Assembly: GCA_900312665.1 (NCBI GenBank)
Contig: ONZQ02000010.1
Location: 1,386,278-1,450,277 of the forward strand
Direction of reading: 5' to 3'
Source of the DNA: Cephalotrichum gorgonifer
Lineage: Eukaryota; Ascomycota; Sordariomycetes; Microascales; Microascaceae
Length of the DNA stretch: 64,000 nt
Shown here piece by piece: positions 55,291 through 64,000 of this stretch. The translations under genes were made by a program, and so were the position numbers. The notes below the pieces were generated by a model that searched no databases, was not told the origin of the DNA, and worked only from the letters and a program-made list of their open reading frames with translations. How positions within the stretch are numbered: the first letter of the stretch is position 1; the number at the start of each line of letters is the position of its first letter.

Positions 55291-57485
55291 ATGGTGGCTC
55301 CTAATAACGTTTTCCGTGGCCCACAATCGGTTGCGCAATATTTCGATCCTGACGAGAGTCCTCCTCTGCCCCTGGTTGAGATACCGGATCGGCTCAATCC
55401 CTTCAAAAACGACAATGTTCGCATATATGCAAAGATGCTCACTTGTCTGCCTGCCCAGAATGTGAAGTCGTTGCCTGGTCCGTATTACCAATTCAAACGC
55501 TTTACAGAAGATACCCAGTCGAAGACACCCAGTCATTTCGAGAGTACTGAGGTATCTACATTCACTTCGTGCGCCAGCTAACGAACCAGGGAACAGCTTT
55601 GAACATGCTCTTAGAAGAGGCTAGAGCCCGAGATAGGAAAATTGTCGAGGCGAGCTCAGGGTCTACCGTGTTATCCCTGGGTATAATCGCCCGGGTTCTC
55701 TGGGGAAACGATGATGTGGATGCATACGTGACAAATAAGAAATCGCCAGAGTCTCTGAACCTCCTTCGTTTCTTTGGGATACGACCGTAAGTCCTACACT
55801 TGGCTCTTGGGCGTGTCGCACGATGAACTATATGAACTTACTCTGGGTATGATTAGGTGTCTCTATGGAGGATTAGCCCAGCAAGAGCCAACCGACCCAA
55901 CCGGGATCATGTGCAGACTGAGGAGACGCGCCGCTTCAAGTGAGGACATTGTGTATCCTGGTCAGTATAATAACGAAAATGTAAACATTTAGCAAACTGT
56001 AGTACTTTTTGGCCCCTATTTCTAACCGTCTTGCAGAATTGGAAGGCACATGAGAAGTGGACTGGACGCCACATTTTCGAGCAGCTTCCAGAAATCAACG
56101 TTTTCTGTAGTACTGTTGGCACCGGAGGTAATGATTTCGGCTTGCGCATCGAACTCGCGCCTCCTCAACACCTGTCCTTCGCTAATACCATTTTATTATT
56201 TCCGCAGGATCTATCACTGGAACTGGGGCATATCTCAAATCCAAAAAGCCATCCGTTAAAGTAGTAGGGTAAGTACACATTTCATGGTTCCGTGGACTCG
56301 GTCACCTTTCGTACTAATTGCCAACGACCGCATAGAGTTTTCAACGTCTTTGGAGATCCAACGCCGGGCCCCAGACACTTCCACGGTTTCCACACCTGCG
56401 GGTTTCCCTGGAAGGGCATAGTCGATACGCGTCTCGAGGTAGCTTCCGCGGATGCATACCGCATGTCGATGCGGTTATCTCGCGAGGGACTCATCGCTGG
56501 CCCATCGTCTGGCGAGGCACTGCAGGGCCTCATCCAGTATATTGCCCAAATGAAAGAGGCAGGACAGCTGTCAGAGCTGGCTGATGAGACGACCGGCGAA
56601 ATATCGTGTGTGTTCACTTGCAGTGATCTCCCGTACCAGTATCTGCCAGGATACTTCGAGAGGCTTGGAAAAGACGAGTTCCCACCAATTGAGAACGAGG
56701 TAAGGATTGCTATTAGCTTATATCTGCCCCGTATTTCATTCGCTCCTATTGCCACGTTCCTGAGCTAACAGAGGCGGACGTAGATTTTGCTGCAATGCGA
56801 CCAAACCAAGCATGACGAACGTTGGATTCTGGGTGCGCGCGAAGCCATAGACCTTCTCTTCGGCTCTCCATATCTAGACTTAGCCCCGGGAAAATCCATC
56901 ATACCAACGCGAATTTCCGAGATTTCAACTGGCGTTCAAACGAAGCCACTTGACGGCAGGATGACGGCCTACCTCTTTGCTACCTTTCCTTCGTGGCTCG
57001 GCCGCGTATACAGCCGTTTCTGTTCATTTCCGCAACCACGACGACACAAATGCTGCTCTATCCATCCCCACATCGACGAATCCCCGTCTACCTTGATTCT
57101 GGACCTCCGCAGCGAAATGGATTTCAAAGCTCGACACCTTCCAGGCTCTTATAGTGCGTCGCTAGAGGGTCTGACTCCAGAGCTTGCAAATGGAGACCTA
57201 TTCGGGGATGCAAAAGCCGTCCACATCATTTGGTCTCGTATTCAGGCTCTCTTTGATCAGTCTCACGTATCAAAGCTTCTGCAACATGCCAGGAAAGGTT
57301 GCCGAGCTGTGGTATTGGTGTGTTATGACGGTGACGCGTCTCGAATAGGAAGCTCGACGCTGCGCTCCAGGGAGGTGGAAGCCTTCACAGTCGAGGGGGG
57401 GTTCGGAAAGCTTTGGGCGGAATACAAAGGGGCAGGATCTAAGGGATTGAGCGCTGGTAAAGCTACACCTACTATCTCCTGTTAA
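55291..57485 (+). CDS. Cysteine-synthase-like PLP enzyme fused to a rhodanese domain
   Basis: Seven exons, 55291-55477, 55597-55786, 55857-55980, 56037-56127, 56208-56268, 56336-56699 and 56784-57485, give 572 residues; six introns of 56-119 bp. The N-terminal 400 residues are a fold-type II beta-replacement enzyme: PLP lysine in AQNVKSLPALNML (Lys59), substrate loop EASSGST (80-86; CysK has TSGNT) and phosphate loop GTGGSITGTGAYL near 195. Standard relatives make Cys from O-acetylserine and sulfide. The last 130 residues form a rhodanese-like domain with LILDLRSEMDFKARHLPGS and the active-site loop LVCYDGDASRIGSS, where Cys would carry persulfide. The fusion suggests protein-bound sulfur delivery to the PLP site, or another nucleophile. 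No targeting signal is seen. Divergent from the ATP-grasp ligase. Confidence 0.87.
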
Positions 57486-57843
57486 AAATATCCCTCCTGA
57501 GTTTATGTCAACATAAAGTCAGCAATCTAAAAGCCACTTACCTCTCCGCTGCTCAATGAATTTGGTCTGGTGCTTGGCTGGAGGGCTGTGAACCCAGAGA
57601 AGCACAAAGCTGAAGGCTCACAAGTGAGCGTAGGTATGCGAATTCCGTTACCTTCGCCAATAGGAACTCCGCTCTATGCGCGGTCATGGATTTGGCAGCT
57701 GCACGTGGCCAGGCTGGAGCTGACTGGGTCCCTTCCCCTCATTTCCGAGTCACGGGATCATTAACCCAGCTTGATTCTATCCCCCCGATCTTCCATCAAT
57801 CTCTACTCATGTTTCAACAGCTAGTAGCAACCTGCGGTGTGTC
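57486..57843. other. Intergenic region
   Basis: A 358-bp spacer before the NLR gene. No feature recognised. Confidence 0.45.
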
Positions 57844-60800
57844 ATGATGCCAAAGAAGGGGCGGTTAAGAAAGTTTCCCGGCTTCGTGACATCCCTGGTT
57901 CGCGGCAAGCAGAAAGGACAGGTGAATACAGCTGAGGCGGATGATTCTGCCAGAGAGTCAAGATGGGCGGCACCCACAGCTGGTCCCGCAAATGTTATAA
58001 CCCGCAAAGGTGATCCGATCGGAACGTCGAGCCCGCCAGCTAGAAACGCGCCGCCAGCAATTTTGGTAGCTTCCCGAGACCACAATCCCGGCCCAGTACA
58101 TGAATCCGTGCGTCCTGACGGCGACAACATATCGGCTATTACTAGTGATTCTGATGATGACAGTTCCTGGAACGGAGAACAGGAAAGAACAAAGCAAGAC
58201 CGTGCAACTATCCTACGCCGCCTCTTCCCAGAGGGGCACACCCGCGGCCTCCGCATCCTTCATGATCCCGAGCCCCTGGGTGGTGAGCCGGCACTCGTTG
58301 ATATCATTTTCATCCACGGCTTAACAGGCGACGCTTTCCGCACCTGGTGGCATACTTCCGGTACCTACTGGCCGACGGATATGCTACCGAAGGACCTTCC
58401 TCGTTCCAGGATCCTCAGCTTTGGCTATGACGCGGATGTCACAAAACTCATCGGCGCAGTAGGCCAGGGAACTTTGCGATCCCACGCGCTGACCCTTCTG
58501 GCTGAGATCTCGGCTCTCCGGTCCACGGAGAAGAACAGCGTGGGGAGGAAGGTGTTCATCGTCGCCCACAGCCTTGGTGGGCTTGTCGCGAAGAAGGCCA
58601 TCTGCATGTCGGAGCAATCCTCTGATCAACAGCAAAAGGAGTTGGACGGATCTATTGCTGGCATATCGTTCCTAGGGACCCCTCATCAAGGTTCCTCGAA
58701 GGCCAATTACGCATTCGTGATTGCGGGAATGATGGAATATGGGACTCTGAAGTTCAAGCGGGTCAACAAGAAGGTGTTAGAAGTCCTTCAGCCGAAATCA
58801 GAAGGTCAGTACCACGATGAGATTTCCAGGTGTGAATTGGGTAGCCACAATTGCCACGGATAGCCATCGATGAATCGGGTACCATCTTTCACACCGATAT
58901 TAGATGTGTTGTTGCTAACTCCATGTCCGCTGCTAGTGCTTGCTGATTTAGAGTGGTCTTTCGGCCAGTGGCTCCGCAAAAACCACCATCGAATCTCAGT
59001 GGCATGCTTCTTCGAAGAGCATGAGATGCCCGCAGGAGGAATCATAGTCCCCGAGACATCCGCCAAGATTGACGGCTATCTATGTCTGCCCATCCCGAAT
59101 AACCACTCAGCCATGCCAAAGTTCCAACACCATCAAGACCCAGGATATCGCTTGGTTATTAGTCAACTTCGCATGTGGTACGATAAGGCCGGACCCCCCA
59201 TAGCTTCGGATAATGAAAAGGCCGATCCAGTGGCGGAAACCCACCTCCTCGATGACCCGGAGGTAGCAGCACGGCATCGGGCATGCATATTGTCCCTGTC
59301 CTTCCCAGAGATGTATTCCAGATCCGGGATCATTCGAAAACCAGCCAATTCGACATGCGAGTGGCTCCTCCGTCACCCTTCCTACCAAGATTGGCTCGAG
59401 AATGGCCGGGGGATCCTCTGGATCCTAGGTCACCCAGGCACCGGGAAGAGCACCCTCATCAAACACGCCATTCGCGACTCCATCAAAAACGCCGGTGGCC
59501 ACCCTTCTGCAGACTCTACCACAGTGATCAGTTTCTTCTTCTACAACATCGGGACCGCTTTACAACGCTCTCCGGAGGGTCTCCTACGCTCGCTCCTTCA
59601 TCAGCTGCTTCAGAAGTTCCCGGAACAGATGAATGATTTGTGCAATTCATTCGACAGGCGGAGGAGAACTACAATCGGCGAGTGGAGGTGGCAAACCGAA
59701 GAGCTCATGGATACTTTAGTGACATCTCTCACGAAAATTGTGCAGAGCTCCAGTATCCGCCTTTTCGTGGACGCGCTCGACGAGTGTAAGGCCGAGGGTG
59801 AAGGGGATGGTGAAACTTACGGGATACGAGATTTGATTCAAAGCTTTCGCGACATCGAGGAAAGTTTACACGACGCGCCACGCAGTTTCAGTGCCTGCTT
59901 CACCTGCAGGCACTACCCAAGCCTCGCCCAGGGGGGCAGTGGCTCTCAAATCGTTGCCGAGCGTGGTAACGGTGAAGACATTAAACGGTATTTACGGAGA
60001 GAGCTATCTCAAGGCATTGACGCCGAGGACGAGTCCGTGAGGAGTTCGCTTCAAGAATCTATTGGGAGTTTGGCCAGCGGGAGCTTCCAGTGGATAAAGC
60101 TCGTGACCTCTCGAGCCGTCACTATGTACTGCGACGGCTACAGTTTGCCGGCGATCCTCCAGGAGGTTAAATCCTTGCCACGGGATCTCTCACGACTTTA
60201 CGAGAGCATCTTCAAGTCCCTGCTAGAAAGCAGGCCGGCCCTTTCGCTCAAGCTTTTCCAGTGGATAGCCTTCGCCCAGCGACCTCTCACCCTTGGGGAA
60301 CTCCGCCAGGCAATCTGTATTATCCCACACCGGTCATTTCGATCATTCCAAGATCTCAAGTCAACTCCTTCGTGGATCGAAGATGATCGTCAAATGAGAA
60401 GGCTGATCCCTGTGCTATCGGGAGGACTCGCCGAAATAAAGGAAGCACTAGGCACAAGTGATGGGCCCGCAGATGAAATCGGAAAAAGCTACGAAAGCGA
60501 CCAGACCAATGATACAATTGATGATGATGGTAGTGAAGTCGACGGGAGTCATGATGAAAGGGACCAGACCGGGGATGAAAGCAGCGGTGATAAAATCAGA
60601 AAGAATGGACTGGAAAGGGTTTATTTAATCCACCAATCCGTCAAAGACTATCTGCTAAGTTCTGGGTTCAGCCTCCTCGACCCCAGTTTAAGCTGCACTG
60701 GGGATGCATTGAAATCCAGTCATGATCTGATTATGGCTACGTGCATTTGGCTTATGACAGAACAGGGAGCGGTTGGGATTATGGATCCCTTTTCAGTGGA

Positions 60801-61992
60801 TACTGTGCTATTGGCGCATGAGATGTTCCTTGAGGCAGCCTTCCCAGCAGACAACCAGGGTGGTTCTCTACAGGCAGCCTTCCGTGGCCTCCAGCGTATT
60901 ATCCTAGTGCCGACAATGGATGGTAGCCGTCCAGTTGACAAGCTTGAACCTTATAATCACGACACTCTTCGGACCTTTGCATACAAGCTTGTCGTCGCAA
61001 GCCGAGATTGGCAGATCTCAGGCGAACAAGTCAACACATCATGGGCCCAGGAGAGCACAGATGCGAGCTCTGGAGAAGGGCTTCCCGTTTCTTGGTCGCA
61101 GACCGCCTCTTGCATTACGCCTACCATGGCTGAGGATATACTAGCTGCGGACAAGCTAGTCGAGTGCCTGAATGTGTTTTCGTACCTCATGGCCATCTTC
61201 AGCCACCCCTCAAGTCTCAGCCAGTACTCTTTGAACCATTGGAACACTCATGCTTCTTTGTCGTTGCAGAATGGCACCGTGAACTCAATACGAGATTCCA
61301 TTGACCTTCTCTTCTCCCGAGCAACTCCTCCATTCCTGGCTCTGCTTCAAGCGACTGGGACATTGCTACACGAGTCCTCCGGCATGTCTACTCCGGTCAT
61401 CCTGGACGAGCTCATAAACCGAGATGTCGACAGACAACTGTCTGTGAATATGAGGGTCGATGGAACCCGGATTACTCCACTGCACGTTGTGGCGAATTTT
61501 GAGTCCTTCGACAATCTGAAACTTCTCCTCCAGCTGGACGATATCCAAATAGACGTAACGGACGTCGACGGTGATACAGCACTACTTCTAGCTGCATATA
61601 AAGGCAACAAGTCGATAATAGAGTTACTCGTCAACCACGGAGCGAATATTGATTTCCAATATAACTCGGGGCTGACCGTATCCCATGTGGCGGCCTTGGT
61701 CCATCAGTTCGACGTGGTAGAGTTTTTACTCAAATTCGGAGCACGATGGGATATCAGGGATAGCAACGGACTTACACTATTCGATCACATGGTGGTGGTG
61801 GGGCAAATCAGACTTTGCAAGCAAATACTGGACCAGTGCACAGAGGATGAGGCAAGGAACCTTCTAGAGCAGTATAACGTCACCAAAGTGCGTACCAATA
61901 AAAACTCCGAGTTAGCCGGAGTTCTCCTGGGGGTGGGTACCAAGATAGGGCTATGGCATAGCGAGGGCCAGCCTGAGATTGTTCTTTCATAA
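57844..61992 (+). CDS. NLR-type protein: alpha/beta-hydrolase, NACHT, ankyrin
   Basis: Two exons, 57844-58804 and 58937-61992, encode 1338 residues; the 132-bp intron has a GCTAAC branch site, and the join gives QPKSE-VLADLEW. After a basic, disordered head, residues 150-310 are an alpha/beta-hydrolase of the SERAC1/DUF676 type: IIFIHGLTGDAFRTWW and nucleophile elbow AHSLGG (Ser243). The NACHT NTPase has Walker A GHPGTGKST (485-493) and Walker B IRLFVDALDEC (594-604), then LPRDLSRLYESIFKSLL and LIHQSVKDYLLS typical of fungal NACHT proteins. The tail (about 1150-1300) has three or four ankyrin repeats (TALLLAAYKGNKSIIELLVNHGANI). Such proteins are thought to sense non-self through repeats, oligomerise through NACHT and fire the N-terminal effector. 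An acidic loop at about 780-815 is low complexity. Confidence 0.9.
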
Positions 61993-62370
61993 CTTCGCTT
62001 GAGGTCATGATTCTCAACCGAAACACGATATTCGAGCTCATACTCCCTCACAAAGTTTCTAAGATTAGCCTGGTGCTTGGTGGCCTCTCGGCATACGGTC
62101 ACATCTGAATAGAGGCGGTGGTATTATGCCCTCCAAATGAATTGTATTGCTACGTTGTCGGATAGGTTGGAACATCCCTGTTCTCTTTACTCAGTTTGAT
62201 ATTTCTGTTAGAATGTGGTGATGACAAGAAGGGCATTATATAGGAGGAGACGTAACACCCGGGTGCATTCTCTAAAGTCTGCATGTCTTGGGCCCTTCCA
62301 GTAATGTGTCTGCAATGATTTCATTCCGGGAAACGAATCTTCCATTCACATCCACTTAACCCTATGCGTA
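61993..62370. other. Convergent 3' spacer
   Basis: Tail-to-tail spacer between the NLR and DUF2264 genes. No feature recognised. Confidence 0.45.
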
Positions 62371-64000
62371 CTACGCGGGTGGAACACTGACAGTGACCTC
62401 CAGCTTGCCTCCATGACCCAGCTTGACCACGGGCCTCTTCCTCCAGAGTACGCGCGCCTCACCTCTATCCAAATCCGCACACATCTTGACGGCGAAAACG
62501 CCCGTGACAAAAATCCTGTCACGGGTGTTGTCATCAGTTGAGAGCTCGAGGTCGTGCCGGACAAATGGCATCATCGTCCTTGACGTGATCAAGTTAGTAT
62601 TCGGATCCAGCCGCATCACGCCGGACGCTGTGGCCAAGACAGGTGCACAAGCACACCCGTCCGTAGAACCCTGCTGCCCTACTAAGCCACTGGTCAAGTC
62701 TACGACGCCGCTGGTGCCCCCGGGCGATATGACTAGCGCACCACCGCGTTCGCTTGCGCAGTCAGCGACCCAGCCATCTTCGTGCATTCCACTCTCTCGC
62801 AGCTCCGGAATGAAGTAGCCAGAGGGGAAAGAACTGGCGGTGGCGAAACCACCATCTACGAGACTGAAGCTCTCAGGATCGGGCCCGGCTGACGAGCCGC
62901 GGACACGGTGGACTCGTATGTGCCACCCAGGGAGCGAGGCAAGGGGCGGGATGAGTGTCGTCTCGATCTCGAAGCTCCGAAGGTGGGATCGCGGCTTCCA
63001 GGTACTCATCAGGCCTGTTACGTGCTTGCCACCGCTGCCGCCGATGCTGATATCCACCAGGTGCACGTCTTCCGGCGATGACCTTGTTCGCCACCAGTCG
63101 TCGTGGCTGAACTGGATGGCGAGCGTACTATCGGGTGCCGTCTGGTGGAGTAAGGGTCCCGTGGGGACGCTGAACCCGAAGGTGGAGGAGTAGGCGAACT
63201 TTCCGTACTTTGCCTCACGGCCCTTAAAGGGCCTTGTCGTCGACTGGCCCGATGAGAGGAGGTAGGTGTGGAAGGGGTCATTGACGATGATTTGTCTGGG
63301 CGGCCAGATAACTGTCGACTCGGGCGCGAGACTGGAGGGGGATTCTCCTGACCACGTTAACACGAGCGGGTAATTTTCTTCTTCAATAGCCCAGAAATTG
63401 TCTGTAGGAGGGAGCGCGAGGACCACCAAGGACTTGAGGCACCAGTAAGGGGACTGGGGCGAGTTGTAGTCTTCAGCCATGTACATGTTTGGGTACGCGA
63501 AGCCGATGGTAAGTGTTCCGCCGGCGTGGAACATTTCTGCTCGATCTTCATGTGCCCACCAGCGGAGGTGGCGGAGGAGGAGGCCTTTTACTGCGCCGAG
63601 GCTAAGGGGTGGGCCCAGATCGACTTGTGCTAGGACCGCGGCTGCCCAGAATGCGGCGAAGGCGAAGCGGTAGATCATGCTGCGGCCAAATGGGATCGCT
63701 GCTCCTGCTCTATTTTAGTCCTCTGTACTCTCATGGTAGGATGTGTCTTGGAGAGCTTCATGTTTGCTTACCGTCGGGATCGAAGAACCTCCAGAACTTG
63801 GAGGAAAACTCCCGTGCTTGGGCCTTGTACCTCCATACCCGCTCCTCATACTCATTCCCGTCCGTGAAGCGCACGAATAGCAGCTGCGCGAACTGGATGG
63901 CGAAGCTACCGGAATAATAGTCGGCCTGCGACCGCTCCTCTCCCCAAACCCCATCGCTACTCCACCCCTCGCCTAGGTAAAACGAGTCCAGGATCGCAAG
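62371..64000 (-). CDS. DUF2264 protein, 5' end outside the window
   Basis: Two visible exons, from beyond 64000 to 63772 and 63704-62371, with a 67-bp intron (GTAAGC...GAGCAG). The join gives FDPDG-AAIPFGRSMIYRFAF. Domain-typical stretches include SQADYYSGSFAIQFAQLLFV, LTIGFAYPNMYMAEDYNSP and SPYWCLKSLVVLALP, which identify DUF2264 (alpha/alpha-barrel-like proteins thought to be related to glycoside hydrolases). The last 200 residues form a beta-rich domain. At least 500 residues are visible; full-length family members have about 620-680, so the missing part is the N-terminal 100 or so. The reaction is not known; carbohydrate processing is a guess from fold relatives. No signal peptide can be judged because the start lies outside the window. 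Confidence 0.85.

Overview
The window looks like euchromatic DNA of a filamentous ascomycete (Pezizomycotina; I would guess Sordariomycetes or a close relative). The reasons are short introns of about 50-130 bp with CTAAC/CTGAC-type branch sites near the acceptor, strongly biased codon use in the genes, and typical fungal families: Zn2Cys6 regulator, PDR-type ABC transporter, HET-domain protein, NACHT/ankyrin NLR, DUF2264, Dabb and Kex2-processed secreted proteins. There are no operons, rRNA genes, CRISPR arrays or recognisable intact transposons. Most genes below were rebuilt from several exons; where I give exon coordinates, the joined exons restore one frame with canonical or near-canonical splice sites and a total length divisible by three.

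Left third (1-23 kb): the first exon of a C2H2 zinc-finger protein at the edge (-), a carotenoid/stilbene cleavage oxygenase (+), a secreted type-B carboxylesterase (-), a 2.9 kb gene-poor stretch, a short-chain dehydrogenase (+), an unrecognised gene (-), a decayed NLR fragment (-), an ankyrin protein (-), a single-pass membrane protein with a possible beta/gamma-crystallin-like ectodomain (-), and a full-size PDR/ABC-G transporter (-). The transporter is divergent from a Zn2Cys6 regulator (23-26 kb, +).

Middle (26-44 kb): a poly(ADP-ribose) glycohydrolase (-) lies head to head with a HET-domain protein (+). Next come a single-pass membrane protein with a PAN/Apple-like ectodomain (+), a 100-aa Dabb protein with a 19-nt first exon and a GC-AG intron (+), a decayed Cys-rich secreted protein (-), a GNAT acetyltransferase (+), a small multi-TM protein (-), a secreted precursor with three identical 11-residue repeats behind a Kex2 site (+), and a 975-residue secreted modular protein of unknown function with a Cys-X14-His motif (-).

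Right third (45-64 kb): a POT/PTR peptide transporter (-) divergent from a SAM methyltransferase (+), a ferric reductase (+) converging on an ATP-grasp ligase (-), and that ligase divergent from a cysteine-synthase/rhodanese fusion (+). Transporter, methyltransferase, metalloreductase, amide-forming ligase and PLP beta-replacement enzyme together look like a possible small amino-acid-derived metabolite (perhaps metallophore) cluster; this is inference from content and arrangement only. The window ends with an alpha/beta-hydrolase-NACHT-ankyrin NLR (+) and a DUF2264 protein (-) running off the edge.

The most unusual items are the repeat precursor at 39965-40252, the 975-aa secreted protein at 40489-43588, the possible cluster at 45108-57485, and the divergent PARG-HET pair at 26047-30933.
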